Shown: positions 36,446 through 49,552 of the stretch, one piece after another
Numbering within the stretch: position 1 is the first letter of the stretch
Layout of the letters: each line of letters begins with the position of its first letter
Program-made: the position numbers and the translations under genes
The notes under the pieces: generated by a model
The model's database searches: none
Seen by the model: only the letters and a program-made list of their open reading frames with translations
What the model was told of the DNA's origin: nothing
Assembly: GCF_019097595.1 (NCBI RefSeq)
Contig: NC_080717.1
Span: 16,557,336-16,621,335 of the forward strand
Origin: Hemibagrus wyckioides
Taxonomy: Eukaryota; Chordata; Actinopteri; Siluriformes; Bagridae
Length of the DNA: 64,000 nt
Reading direction: 5' to 3'

Positions 36446-36509
36446 TTCAATTAGAACATGGGGGCATGCTCCTGATGAGATGGCGTGGGATCTCCTCCAA
36501 GACCTGGAT
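36366..36509. repeat. Inverted repeat (about 48-bp arms)
   Basis: The arm 36366-36413 reappears in reverse complement at 36462-36509 with only a few mismatches, around a loop of about 48 bases. Both arms come from the transposase 3' end described at 35860-36445. They could form a long hairpin in single-stranded DNA or RNA. Confidence 0.9.
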
Positions 36510-36524
36510 TGACCAGAAATACAC

Positions 36525-37330
36525 CGACCAGACATAACATTATGACCACCTGCCTACAGTAATATTGGGTTGGTCCCCCTTTTGCTGCCAAAATAGCCCT
36601 GACCTGACAAGGCATGGACTCCACTAGATCCCTGAAGGTGTGCCATGGTATCTGGCACCAAGATGTTAGCAGCAGTTCCTTTAAGTTCTGTAAGTTGCGA
36701 GGTGGCCTCCATGGATCAGACTTGTTTGTCCAGCCCATCCCACAGACGGTGGATTGGATTGAGATCTGGGGAATTTGGAGGCCATGTGAACTCCTGAAAC
36801 TCATTGTTGTGCTCATCAAACCATTCCTGAACCAATTTTGCTTTGTGGTACAGTGCATTATCCTGCTGAAAGCAACAAACTCTGATGCACTGTGTATTCT
36901 GACACCTTTCTATCAGAACCAGCATTAATGTCTTCAGCAATTTGAGCAACAGTAGCTTGTATGTTAGGACAGATCACACGGGCCAGGCTTCACTCCTCAA
37001 GCACATCAATGAGCCTTGGCTCATGACCCTTTTGGCAGTTCACTACTGTTCCTTCCTTGGACCACTTTTGATAGATACTGTCCACCCTACAAGAGCTACA
37101 GTTTTGGAGATGCTCTGATCCAATCGTCTAGCCATCACAATTTGGCCCTTGTCAAAATCGCTCAAATCCTTACACTTGTCCATTTTTCCTGCTTCTAACA
37201 CATCAACTTTGAGGACAAAATGTTCACTTGCTGTCTAATATATCCCACCCACTAACAGGAGCCATGATGAGGAGATAACCAGTGTTATTCATTTCACCTG
37301 TCATAATGTTATGCCTGATTGTTGTATATA
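36525..37330 (-). mobile_element. Internally deleted Tc1-like element (family B), minus strand
   Basis: Inverted ends are visible: 'gacataacattatgaccacc' at 36531, and 'cataatgttatgcctgattg' at 37302. On the minus strand the N-terminal transposase block '[17 protein letters not shown]' lies near 37120-37180. The C-terminal catalytic block with 'CCFQQDNALYHKA' and 'WPPNSPDLNPIHRLWDGL' lies at 36730-36890; the catalytic glutamate position reads H. About 0.5 kb of the middle is gone. The element is not functional. Confidence 0.82.
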
Positions 37331-39780
37331 CATATATAACGAAGACATTTCTCTACAAACTGTTAACTTTTTTTTTAACTTTCTAAAAATATAAATTTAT
37401 TTAAAATCCCCGTGTTTAACCAAGAGTATTTCTTCAAAGAAATATATAAGTGTGCTTTATGTTTTCCTGTTTTGCATCTTTTCCTAAAGAACTCTACCCA
37501 GCTTTTAAACTTTCTTTAAGGTTTCATCACAGCAAACCCATAAAAACAGGTCTGAAATGTAAAACATTCATTAAAACAAATCAAACCAACAATTTAAACA
37601 AGCATAATAATTTTGACCAGTCTGGAAAGCAGTTCATGGTAGAATTTTGTTTAATTAATAAATTATAATATAAATTATTCCAAACTTTGTTGTGAAACCT
37701 TCATTGGTGTTCTGGATCAAATAAATCATGCCCATGATTGCTGCTCTGATTCAAATAAATCATGCACATGGCTGCTTAGGCATAGAAACAGCTGTGGCAG
37801 AAAGATTTGCATTTTTTTTCTTTTTAGTGATGAGCTTCAGGGAATGAGCCAACCTTTTAACACTGCAGTAGTTCCTGTAAAACTTCCCAGGAGGAACACC
37901 ATCCAGGAATGATTACTCAATTAACTTTTTAACATTTATCATAGGAAAGGTGGAACAAGGCCTTTTACCTGCATGTGGCCTTTACTTCATGGCTGGCTGT
38001 GATATGTGCTCTTCGAATGAAGCTGTGATGCTCAGACATGTCACCACCTATTAAAGGCTAATTTAACTACAACTTCATGCTGCAGCCTAGCTTTTATAAG
38101 CCACAGAGTTCATCGAAACATCGCAATTCAAAGAGCACAGTAGTATATTAGTATTCTGTCCACTGTTCCAGAAGTTGCATATTGATAGAGGAAGGGCTGT
38201 GGGAGGGTCAGTGAGGTGCCCCAGAGAAGAACTCCTCCTCTCAGGTGAAGTTTGGGAGAACTTTTTAAAAAGACAAATCACCGCTACATCAATTTTCCAT
38301 TCCCAAACCCCAACGAGCCAATTTTCCATTCCCAGCTACACCCAAATGCAGTATATTAGCTCTAAAATTAAAAGATTCTACACACTGAACCACCAGACCA
38401 CAGCATCCACACTGCTTGCTCTTGGAGGTCACGTAATATTGATTTTACCAATTAACAAACCATTTCATGTTCTGATTGTGGCACATTCCAGAAATCCACT
38501 ATTAAATAGCATTATACTGAAGCACTGTTGAATACTCCATTCTGTTTGGTCAGAAGCCGCTGATTCATTTCTAACAGAGAGGCAAATCATAGGTTTATAT
38601 TAATGTGCTAATTCTGATACTTTATCATTTCTATAGCAACATCTTACACTGGGACTTGTATAGGAGAGGCACTCCACCTAAACGTGTGTAATCTGTTATA
38701 CAGTGATGTTTTCTGTGAAGGGACATTTATTTCACATTTTTGAAAGGACTAACATTCAGAGGTATAGCTGAGAGACTGCAGAATTCAGAGCCAATTTGTG
38801 CTTTCTTGTCAAGATGATAATCTGCATTTTACTTGTGTTATAACCTCCAAGAGAAGCTGGTAAGGATACATCTGTTTACAGCTGCTATCAAGTAAGTCAT
38901 AACAGGAAGGAACTTATAATGTGTAGTGGACTGTTCACAACATTAACGATAAATGTATAAAATGTTCGTTAATTAATTAAAAAAATACAGCTATTGGGAA
39001 ATATTGTAACTGGAAAAGAAAAACAAAATTCAGCATCACACCACCTTCTTGTTGATTATTTTAAAACACTCACAATGTGTTTTATTCCTAACTTAAAGGT
39101 TATATGCGTTTATGACCCAGTTAGTGGTGTGTGTGTGTGTGTTTTCTGTCCTTTTTCTCTTCCAGGCTCAGGTTGATGCGATTGGTGTTGAGGCTTGTTT
39201 CTGATGGCTGATTTAACTGCAGTCCTTCCACTTAGATGGTTTGCATCTCCTCGAGATTTGCTTATTGTTTAGTTTGACCTTGCTTTTACAAAACTTCAAG
39301 TTTATTTGCATGCGTGACTGACTGACACCTCCGATAACTGATGTTATGATTCTGTTATTCCCATTTTTTAAGACATTTATTTGTGTTAAAAAATTTCAGA
39401 TCTAGTTTACCCAGCTGTATTACATTTCCTTTATGTTGCATCTTAAAGCCAGGTCTAACATAGTAATGGAAATATTTAAATGTTGTATAACTGATGTAGT
39501 GAGAAAGTAAAATGTATACTTGTGCAATGGTCAGAACAGAGGGTGCAGCTAACCAAGGTCAACTGAAAAAATTAAAGTATGCTTAGACACAAACAAAAGT
39601 AAGTAGCCAATGAATGTTTTTGTTACCTTATAATGAGTGTTTTTTCCCCCCAAATCTCTGGTTTAGAAAGATATCTATAATAAACTATGAGTATAAGTGT
39701 AATGAATGAGCAAGGCCTTTCCGTTCTAAGATTTCTTGGAGAGCGATGGGTCTTGTTACCTAGCAGTACAATAAAACTAA

Positions 39781-39816
<36 letters not shown>

Positions 39817-41580
39817 CCTTGCCCTTGTCTACCAGTGTACTACAGTCTATGAGTGAACATCACTGTGGTTGGTATGGCTGAAATTTACACACTTTCATTT
39901 TATGATAATGTCAAAGAAGTGCATGATAATGGGTAGAATCTAATGCCTTCTGTTCCTGAATTTCATACTTTGCTCCTATGGAAATGTAAAACTCCTTGAA
40001 TGCTAATTTTTCTACTCTCTGCTACTCTATGCATGCTCCATTAAAGAAACTGGCCAAATGTCAGGAATCTTTATAGAATTAATGGACTGTAGATAAAAAG
40101 CAACCAGGTCATACAATCCCCAATACAGAACCGTTTAGACATATTAATTCTCTGTAATCCCTGAGCAAACCTTGACTCACTGGTCACTGGTTCACCTGCA
40201 GACACAGCTTTTAAAACCTGCTTCTGTCATAAATGCCTGTCCTTTTTCATACACTCGTTGACTGAGGCAGACATATTGAATGTTAAAGCTCAGTGTTCAC
40301 AAATGCCACAGTCTCCTAAGAGCATTGCAGCACAAAGATCATTGTTAAATGGTAGAGCGAGGATCATGGTGAACACACTTTCTCACTATGTTAAGATGAT
40401 CTTAACTTTGCAATGCTTTTAGGAAAGTCAGCCTTGATTTCTATGGGATGGAGCTGGGGGGATGTCTGGGATTATGTTTCTTATAATACTCAGAGGCAAT
40501 ACTTGAGCATTTTGTGTCAGTGCCATCTCACATAAACCACTAAATAACCAATTACCTAGAAGGCTAAGCTTGTTAGTTAATAGGCCATAATATCAAAAAC
40601 AATGTTTCTTTTTCAATTAACTTCTCTCAGCAATGCATTATCGATATCTGATGAAAATATGATGAAATAACTGAAATGGCAACCACTGGTATATTTATAG
40701 TTGAAGCCAAAATAAATCTCCTAACAATATTGATGAAATACTAATCTATATTTATAATTATACCCATCCTGGTCTGTATACTTAAACAATGCTGAAATCT
40801 ATGATTAAACACGCTCAATCTAAGTTTTTCTTTCTTTTTTTAAGAATATCGACTGATATGTTATTGCAAGCAAAATATTGCTGTGGCTGTGGCCCCTTCT
40901 CCCATATGGATTGCTGCAAATTTCTACATGGTACTGACATCGCTGAAGCACTGACATACTAATCAGTACTGCAGCATGCAATTTGGGAACACGCATTTGA
41001 CAAAGTCACAAAAGAACTTTTTATTGTGTGCATCGACGTGACCACGTTACTGAATGTTAAGTAAAATACTTAGACCTCTCTTGCACTCTGTGGTGCTCAA
41101 TTTCTGGAATCTGAACTTTTTTTTTTTATCTTTCAGCCCACTGGACATGATGTGTCTGTCCTCTTGCTTTGCAGTGCTGAACATCTCTGAAGCTAGGTGG
41201 GTGACATGAGCTGGCTAGACAATATTGAGAATAAAAGTGCATTGTGCATTATAAACATATTGCAGTTTCTACATGATATTACACTGCCACAATATCTAGT
41301 GATGTTTATCACAGATTATATCATATTACCAGTCCTGCTATCTGTTATTCACATTGCGTAGGAGATCTGCAAAAACATCAGAGTACAGTTACAACAGTTA
41401 TCACTCAAACATTAGCCCCAATGAAAAAAGATGAATCTGGAATGTTTTGATCTAAGCAGTATTAGTAAACTAATATGCGGAACCTGCAGCCTCTTCCACA
41501 AACTACTTCTTATATTGTCTTTTGTCTCACTAAGAGATGTTCACATGGGATCCCTTACATTCTGACAAGGTAAATGGATA
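37331..41580. other. No gene seen
   Basis: AT-rich sequence with chance open frames, a (TG) stretch at 39127-39141 and a T-run at 39783-39814. It is probably intronic or intergenic. Confidence 0.45.
39783..39814. repeat. Poly(T) run
   Basis: 32 consecutive T on the plus strand, possibly the tail of an old minus-strand retroposon. No body is recognisable. Confidence 0.93.
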
Positions 41581-41589
41581 ATATTTTCA

Positions 41590-41880
41590 GTTTCTAATGC
41601 GAAATCAAATTTACCCCATTTTTTTCCTAATCCCCACCCTCTACTTAGGTATCTCTTATCAACCAGGAAGGCTTCCTCTGAGGCTCGTAAAGCCAGCTGA
41701 CCAAATCTATTTGAACTGCTCATGCAACGACTGCTGTGATAGAGAAGAGAAAGTGAGTATGCCACTCCTCTCTCCCTCCCTCCTTAAGAACACAGCCAGC
41801 TCATGTCATTGAGATTCGAACCCATGGTGATGGGTCAACAAGGTGAACGCTTTTTCTGTTGTATCAGTCAGGAGCCTATC
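41590..41880 (-). mobile_element. Possible tRNA-derived SINE, minus strand
   Basis: On the minus strand a B-box-like 'GGGTTCGAATCTC' (41812-41824) follows a degraded A-box region (41845-41875), then about 200 bases of unrelated body. A working tRNA gene is unlikely because the stems do not pair. The call is tentative. Confidence 0.35.
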
Positions 41881-42715
41881 AGTGTATGCTTGACTTTAGA
41901 TAACATGCACAGGTTTTGGATTTATATCTGGTCCCTAACTGGGCCATCAAAAAATTGTCTTCTGAAGCCATTCTTTTATTGACTTGGATTTGTGCTTGGG
42001 GTCATTGTCATGCTGTGAGGTGAAATCATTCACTTTCAGCTGTCTAACAGAGGCGTTTAGCTTTCATGGCAAAATAGACTGGAAATCAAGATTTACTCCA
42101 TCATGAATACAGCCCCAGTCCAAGCTGAAGAGATGCTGTCATCACCATGCTTCTCTGTGGTTATGAAATTTTCCTTCAGTAAAAACATGTCTTTTGGCAT
42201 ACAAGATATTTTTGTATCAGAACAAAAGTTCTACATTATGAATTATGAAAGTTTTCATCCTTTTGTCAATTTTGGATGGATTTTTTGGTATTTCTTTTGT
42301 ACTCCTCTCACGATTGATACCTTCAGATCCTGGACATGCTCTGTAAGCTCTTTGTGGAGACTCAAGGCACAAAGCAGGGTACACCCTGAAAAGGATGCCA
42401 GTCTATCACAGGGCACAATCGCACAAACACTCACACACCCAGAACAAGTTGGAGATGCCAATCAGCCTACAACGCATGTGTTTGGACTTTGAGAGGAAAC
42501 CGGAGAACCCAGAGGAAATCCCTGGGGCACAGGGAGAACTCCATACACAGAGACAGAGGCAGGAATTGAACCCTAACCCTGGTGGTGTGAGGTAATCGTG
42601 CTAACCACTAAGCCACCATGCCCCCTGACAGGATTTATCTTGGTTTATTTTTTACACTCAAAACCTGCAATTTTTACAGGGGTATGTAAACTTTTTTCTA
42701 TCCACTGTCTTCAAA
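41881..42715. repeat. Mosaic of dispersed repeats
   Basis: 41881-42340 resembles, from memory, a degraded non-coding DNA-transposon sequence of fish ('gtcattgtcatgctgtgag' at 42002; terminal 'gtatgtaaacttttttctat' at 42682). 42358-42627 is a reverse-oriented copy of the dispersed repeat at 5365-5870 ('gatgccagtctatcacaggg', 'ggaaaccggagaaccca', 'aaccactaagccaccatg'), inserted in the first. No gene is present. Confidence 0.6.
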
Positions 42716-44640
42716 GCCTTTTTGGGGGAAAAACAAAAACAAACAAACAAAAAAACGAACAACGTTTTTAACCCAAAACTATTAAAATAGGCATCAAATA
42801 CTGTTAATGATGATAATCGTTATAAAATGATTAAATATAAGGGTTTTTTTCTGCTATGTTTTTTGCTCTCCTCTTTTATCTGGCACTCTCCTGCTCAACA
42901 ATGAGCATCGACAGAGAAATGTCGGCCATGAGGACATTTGACACCTGATTTTTGAAAGGATAATGATGAAATTGTTGAAAATTCTGTATTGTTTATTTTA
43001 CTGTACACTACTACATAATAATTAATAAATCCAGCATCCAGCTCCAGTTTTCACATTTGCTGCAGTTTCCAACTCCCTTACTGACCTTAATTCTGAAACG
43101 GGACCAAATGCTACCAGTTCTGGATGATTACATAGTTTATCACAATATTTTGAAATGGAAAAGGGAAAAATTAGGGAGGAAAAACTCAACATCGCAGAAA
43201 CCTAGTGGAGACCAAATCTGTGTTCTCTGTGTATTCTGACTTGTCTAATTTGAGATCTCATCTGTGTATTTTGTTCTCTGGCGTGTCGTTTAGTTAACAA
43301 GCTAAAGTTAGCCAGCTGGCTCGCTACAATCAGCTCTATATGAAGCCAGATGTCTTTCAAACAGCGTAGTATAATGAAGCATGACATCTAAAACAACGTA
43401 TGATTTGTGTGTCCAAAAACTCCTGCCAAATCCGGCTTGACTGTAAATTCCTAGGACCGCAAAGAAAACTCACAGTAACTCAGGAACACCATTTATTCCC
43501 CCTTTATCCCAATAATAATGCTTTTAATTATCCTACACACTGCAGCTTTAATGCTACAATGAGTCAGAAACACACTTTGGACAAGACTGCGTTTAAGTTG
43601 TTTCTGTATTATTTAAATTCTATAATCATGCTGCACATTTGTAACTCTAGCACTTTTTATTAAAAACAAAACAAATCCCATTTGCTCTGCCTCCTTATCA
43701 CAATTTGTTGTTTTGTTTGCAACTATTTAATTGTTAAATGATGTATTATTAAGAATATGCTATTTCATGCATTTGTTCATAATGTAATTATAGTGTTTTT
43801 GGCACAGCTGTGAGGTCGATATTTGTGGTGACCATTTTGAACATAATTAATTCTCAGCTAATGCAATAAACTGAATAGGGCTAAACATGTTTAGTTTAAA
43901 TGAGGTACTACAAGAATTAATTTCAAGGCAGTTTACTAATGCAGTTGCTAAACTATAGTAATAAAACTCCTAATAAAGCAGACTTAGTATATAACTACCT
44001 GTGAAGCAGGGTCCTTTCACAAATTGAAACACATTCATTATAAAAGTGTCTTGCGCCATCACGTGGTATAAAAATGTCATTACACGCTAAGATTACAAAA
44101 TAAATATCCTGTATAGACAGGTCATTTTAATAAAAAATAATACGAATTTACTTTTTTAATTAATCCCAAGAATAGTAATTGTCTACAGAAACTTTAATAA
44201 GACTTTCACCAGTTTAGAGATTTTGGAATTATTCTTGTAATTTAGTGAGCTGCAGGAACAATGCATGAATTGTTCTCCAGTCATTATTATAAACAGAATG
44301 ACAAAACTGGTCACATGACCTTAAAGGACAATCAGTGACATGCAATGAGACACTTATTATATAAAACTAATGATGATTCCTGTCCAAGTACCATAATATA
44401 AACTCATCTCAATAGACTAAATACCTATATCAGAATGAGGTTTACTTGGCCAAGTATATTTTGCACAGAAAAATATATAAAAACAGTTTAGTTTAGTTTA
44501 CAGGAGCATATAACAAAGAACAGTACAGTAGTTCCCTTATGCCATTCAGTTATACTCACAAATACAAACATGGAGACAAACACACTTGCTATAACTGGCT
44601 CTAAATCATCATGCTCTGATCTGATCAATTCAGATCTGGA
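42716..44640. other. No gene seen
   Basis: AT-rich sequence without recognisable coding exons or repeats. Confidence 0.45.
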
Positions 44641-45681
44641 TACTAGGGCTGTAACTAACGATTATTTTCATATTCATATAATTGGGCAATTATTTTTTCG
44701 ATTAATTGATAAATCGGATAAAAACACCACATTTTAAAATACCATTTTATTTTTATTTCAAATTAAATTTACACATTGGGTGTTACAAATATGAACTTAA
44801 AACTAAACCTTAACACTACCACAATGTTTTTTCTAGCTTTTAAGAAGAAAACTTTTGACCTTTTAAAACTTAAACCACAAACTGTTTGTGTTTCTTAAAG
44901 AGGCAGAACTACTAGACTACCAAGTTATGATCCATTCAGTCTTCCAGAAATATTACATTGCATTATTTTTAATTGGTAACAAATACTGATTAAAAAGAAA
45001 TATTGTTTATTTATTTTGATCAAACTGTTTTAATTGGACAGTACTTAACGGTCTTACACTACAACTAATTTACCGCTGTCTATCATCTACATTGTGAATG
45101 GGGAGTAACGCAGTGCTCTTTACACAATAAACACAGGACACTGTAAGCATGCAGATAAAGCATTCAGACAGAATAAAGCATTCAGACAGAATAAAGCATT
45201 CAGACAGAATAAAGCATTCGGACAGAATAAAGCATTCACACAGAACGTATGTTTGTGTTTACAAATACAAGACTCGGTGTTTAGGAATGGTTTTAAAAAG
45301 CGCAGTACAGAAGGCCAAGGTCTCAGGATGTGCCATGAAGTTGCCATGACAACCTGCTACTGTAAACGAAGCTTGCAACGCTTGCCCCGCCTCTGGGGCC
45401 TTCTGATTGGTCCAATGTTCTGTGAGTGACTTGAAATCATTTGAACGTGAGACGCGCGACGGGCTGCAAAAGATGCACGCGCAGCGGTCAAAGACATTCG
45501 TATATCGCATTCATTGAAAAATAATGGAAAAGGAATTAGGAATAAAACACGTTCTGTGTGAATGACCCACACATTAAGCACACAAATATGTGATTCCCGA
45601 ATGCTTCCGTTTTATGTGCTCGTTCATCATTGTCGTGTTTCCGTGTCACTGAAGATCCGCTTTGTAAAGTTTGCAAGTTAC
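44641..45681 (+). repeat. Dispersed repeat, copy A (hAT-like end)
   Basis: The copy begins 'tactagggctgtaactaacg' followed by 'cgattaattgataaatcgg', a pattern seen at the ends of hAT-type elements in fish. It ends near 45681 where similarity to copy B (48614-49552) stops. Inside are an 18-base tandem repeat (45154-45245, five units) and a CG-rich stretch with 'ctgattggtccaatgttct' and 'cgtgagacgcgcgacggg'. No transposase is encoded, and the assignment to hAT is tentative. Confidence 0.7.
45154..45245. repeat. 18-bp tandem repeat, five units
   Basis: The unit is close to 'ataaagcattcagacaga'. Since 18 is a multiple of three, it makes false repetitive peptides in all frames. Copy B carries four units at 49030-49102. 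Confidence 0.95.
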
Positions 45682-45726
45682 AACATTTGGCGCGGAATTT
45701 AATATGCATTTCATAGCATTTCATAT

Positions 45727-45729
<3 letters not shown>

Positions 45730-45811
<82 letters not shown>

Positions 45812-45841
45812 CAGTTCAGTCCAGTTATATAGTCCAGTTAT

Positions 45842-45926
<85 letters not shown>

Positions 45927-45951
45927 TACTATACTATATACACATATACTA

Positions 45952-46036
<85 letters not shown>
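45730..46036. repeat. Three (TA)n arrays with shared spacers
   Basis: TA arrays at 45730-45808, 45846-45920 and 45957-46036 are separated by spacers. The junctions carry 'atagtccagtt' (45806, 45828, 46034), so the array and its edge seem to have been copied as a unit. The second spacer is 'catatatactatactatata'-like. Confidence 0.95.
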
Positions 46037-46039
<3 letters not shown>

Positions 46040-47600
46040 CAGTTCAAATGATCATGTTATGCCTATTTGTTTATGCTCAGAAAATAACAGTGCTACATAC
46101 AGAACTAAAAGCGACAGCATCATCACATCTAAGCTAAGATGCGAACCAAGGAACCAAATAATAAGCCAATAAAACTGGAATTTCTTGATCAATGCTAATA
46201 GCAATCCAGCTAGGCCAGGACCGAGTGTAGCTGATTGAAATGAACATTTGCTTCAAATAAAATAACATTTATGATGTTGTCTCATTCTGGGTAGATTACA
46301 CAAAATCAAAATGTAATAGGAAACCTATTTGAACACATGACTCCAGGCATTTGAAAATTTCTGAGAGCCTGATTTAAAAACAGACCCCTTGTGACTTTTC
46401 TGAAACCTTAAATCAAGTCAACTTGACTTGCCCTACATTACAGATTAAACCTGAATAGATTGCCGCATTTTAAAACGTAATTAGATGTTAAGTTATAAGA
46501 TCACGTAAACACTGATTGTGTATAAACAACACCACTGCACTGACTTCAGAGAGAAAAGAGGCTACCAACATGTTAATGACTACATCATTCTAAGTCATAG
46601 GGTTTGTAGAAACAATTTTAGGAACTAGTATGTATAAAATGCACAGAACATGAATGAGCTTAATTTGTAGGACTGATTTGAGTAGTTTTTATCTTTACAC
46701 ATCTAATTTCCCGCACTGATAGATTAAGTGAAGTGATGCTTGTCCTTGTCCTAGCTATTTCGAGTCTGTTATTGAAGAGGTTTGCTGAGTTATAAGTTAC
46801 ATTATATGGCCAAAATTATGTGGAATAGAATGTTTTTGTATGCTGTAGCATTACAATTTCAACACACGTGTGTATTATGATCAAGCCTTCTCGTGTTAGA
46901 AAAACAGACTTTTAATGTAACAGTGCAAACAATTTTAAAAAAATTGTAAAGAAGCCCTTTTCCTTGAACCTTGTTCATAAGTATAACCTGCACAGGACAG
47001 GATTATGATTATTATGAAAATATAACATTTATTTATAAATGATTGCAAAGCAAGGCCCCATCTTATTGTATAGTGAACTATACAAAAATAAGCTTTGAAC
47101 ACTATATAAAAAAAGCAAAGACTAGAGGATAATAAATTTATATTATCAAGCAAGCATCATCTTATATGATTTGATCATTTTCATATTAAGAAATTTTAGA
47201 GTGACTGTGCAAGTGGTTCAATAGATTGAAAGAGAAAACAACAATTTAACAAAAAACAAACAAAACAACAAAACAAAACAACAAAACGTTGTCTCACTGC
47301 TAAAACCTTAGCTCCCAAAGTTACTACTCTTCCAGCATGTCTAAATATGCAGAGCAACCGGCACACAGATGTTACAGAATATACTTAGTTTACAAGTAAC
47401 TCATGCATATAAATACTTAAGGGGAAAACACAGCTCTGTGTTACAATTACAGTGAATATGTCATACAGCATAACACTACACAAGCAGAAGCAACACATGA
47501 CAGCTGTTGTCACTTATGCATTAAGTAATTTTTACCTGAAATGAACAACAAAGACAAGATACAATGAGGCAAGCTGCACATTTTTAGGGAAATGGTAAAA
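46037..47600. other. No gene seen
   Basis: AT-rich sequence with a CAAAA-rich patch at 47240-47290. No coding exon is recognised. Confidence 0.45.
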
Positions 47601-47614
47601 TAATATGTACTCAC

Positions 47615-47715
47615 CTAGCAGGCTGAAAACTGTGTTCACACAAACCCGGCAAGACCTTCACGTTAACACAGAAGCATGTGCGCTGCCATATTGCAGCCAC
47701 GAAACTACAATAAAC
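47615..47715 (-). promoter_or_regulatory. Candidate 5' untranslated exon and promoter with YY1-like site (mrpl11?)
   Basis: On the minus strand a strong donor 'CTGCTAG|GTGAGTACA' ends an exon at 47615. About 70 bases upstream is 'GCAATATGGCAGC' (47682-47697 on the plus strand reads 'gctgccatattgcagc'), a close match to the YY1 element often found at transcription starts of mitochondrial protein genes. The next plausible minus-strand acceptor leading to a known start codon is at 31326, before mrpl11 exon 1. I infer a leader exon of mrpl11, but another gene is possible. Confidence 0.4.
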
Positions 47716-48613
47716 CTTGAGAGACTGCCTCCTAACGGAGAGGAAGAAGAACTACATGCACCCTAGTGGAGATACTGTGCAGTATAGTGCACTACGCAGG
47801 ATGTAGAAGGCAATAGGTACTGAAAGGCTGTTTGTTAGTTTATTTTCTCAATTCTAAAGCTATTGAAGTATTGAAAGGTATTGCACACACCAGACCATAA
47901 CACCCACATGTAGTTCTTCCCCAAAAGCTGGAAGCACATACTTGTTTAGAAGGCTTTATATACTGCAGTATTACAATTCGTCTTCACTGGAGCTAAGAGC
48001 TTGAGCCCAAACTTGTTCCAGCATAACAGTGCCTCTCTGCACAAAGGAAAGTCTAATAAAGACATGGTTTTCCATGGTTGGAGTCGAAGACATAACACAT
48101 TTTTATCTTCAACTTAAACAAGTAAACTATTCATTCTATGGAAATAATATCATGCGAATGATATTCTCTCAGATTGTGAAATAGACCCTCTGCTCCACAT
48201 GGGATCAACTTCTAGTATTTGAGAATGTTGAATTATATGGTGAGGCTAGTGAGCTGAGGGATGACCTTCCAATTATTGTCATCAAGATCTAGGACCAAGA
48301 CAGTATGGTAAGCAAGTCAGTGCTGACAAGGTACATTTTGATACATTTGTAGAGTAAAGCTGATTTCATGGGGAGGATATTTGCAAAGCCAATAACTAAG
48401 CGAACTAAGTGAGCATTACAGGCCACCACGATTTCCTCCTCAAATAGAATACTACCAGATGTACCGTGGAAATGCTTACAGCTTTTGAACTACTGTAGGT
48501 AATAAGTCTATATTACTGTATTAATATACCTGACAGATTTATAAGATTGTATTAATGCAAATAAAGGTCATTAAAATAATACAATTTGCAACACATGTTT
48601 TAGATTGGGCTGA
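47716..48613. other. No gene seen
   Basis: Intergenic-looking sequence between the candidate leader exon and repeat copy B. Confidence 0.45.
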
Positions 48614-49552
48614 TACTAGGGCTGAAGCAAACGATTATTTTCATAATCGAATAATCGGGCGATTATTGTTTTGATTAATCGATAAATCGGATAAAAACAC
48701 CACGTTTTTAAATACCTTTTTATTTTTTTATTTCTAATTAAATTTACACATTGGGTGTTACAAATATGAACTTAAAACTAAACATTTACACTACCACAAT
48801 GTTTTTTTAAGCAGAAAACTTTTGACCTTTTAAAACTTAAACCACAAACTGTTTGTGTTTCTTAAAGAGGCAGAACTACTAGACTACCAAGTTATGATCC
48901 ATTCAGTCTTCCAGAAATATTACATGCATTATTTTTAATTGGTAAATAATGATTAAAACGAAATATTGTGAATGGGGAGTAACGCAGTGCTCTTTACACA
49001 ATAAACACCGGACACTGTAAGCATGCAGATAAAGCATTGAAACAGAATAAAGCATTCAGACAGAATAAAGCATTCAGACAGAATAAAGCATTCACACAGA
49101 ACGTATGTTTGTGTTTACAAATACAAGACTCGGTGTTTAGGAATGGTTTTAAAAAGCGCAGTACAGAAGGCCAAGGTCTCAGGATGTGCCATGAAGTTGC
49201 CATGACAACCTGCTACTGTAAACGAAGCTTGCAACGCTTGCCCCGCCTCTGGGGCCTTCTGATTGGTCCAATGTTCTGTGAGTGACATTGATGAGCTGCG
49301 CAGCTTGGAAAAGTTGAAATCATTTGAACATGAGACGCGCGACGGGCTACAAAAGATGCACGCGCAGCGGTCAGACATTCGTATATCGCATTCATTAAAA
49401 ATAACGGAAAAGGAATTAGGAATAAAACACGTTCTGTGTGAATGACCCACACATTAAGCACACAAATGTGTGATTCCCGCATGCTTTCGTTTTATGTGCT
49501 CGTTCATCATTGTCGTGTTTCCGTGTCACTGAAGATCCACTTTGCAAGTTAC
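48614..49552 (+). repeat. Dispersed repeat, copy B (direct copy of 44641-45681)
   Basis: This is the same sequence and orientation as copy A. It differs by a deletion after 'gaaatattg' (48968), one fewer 18-base unit, and about 27 bases ('ttgatgagctgcgcagcttg' and neighbours, 49288) that copy A lacks. Each copy holds sequence the other has lost, so neither is a simple copy of the other. Confidence 0.75.

Noticed and set aside
41812..41880. tRNA gene suggested by a B-box-like GGTTCGAATC
   Set aside because: No cloverleaf can be drawn; better explained as a SINE head.
45154..45245. Short regular repeats considered as a CRISPR array
   Set aside because: The units are contiguous, without unique spacers, and the genome is eukaryotic.
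45120..45349. Repetitive peptide frames around 45.15 and 49.0 kb
   Set aside because: Product of the 18-bp tandem repeat, whose length is a multiple of three; no start context or conservation.
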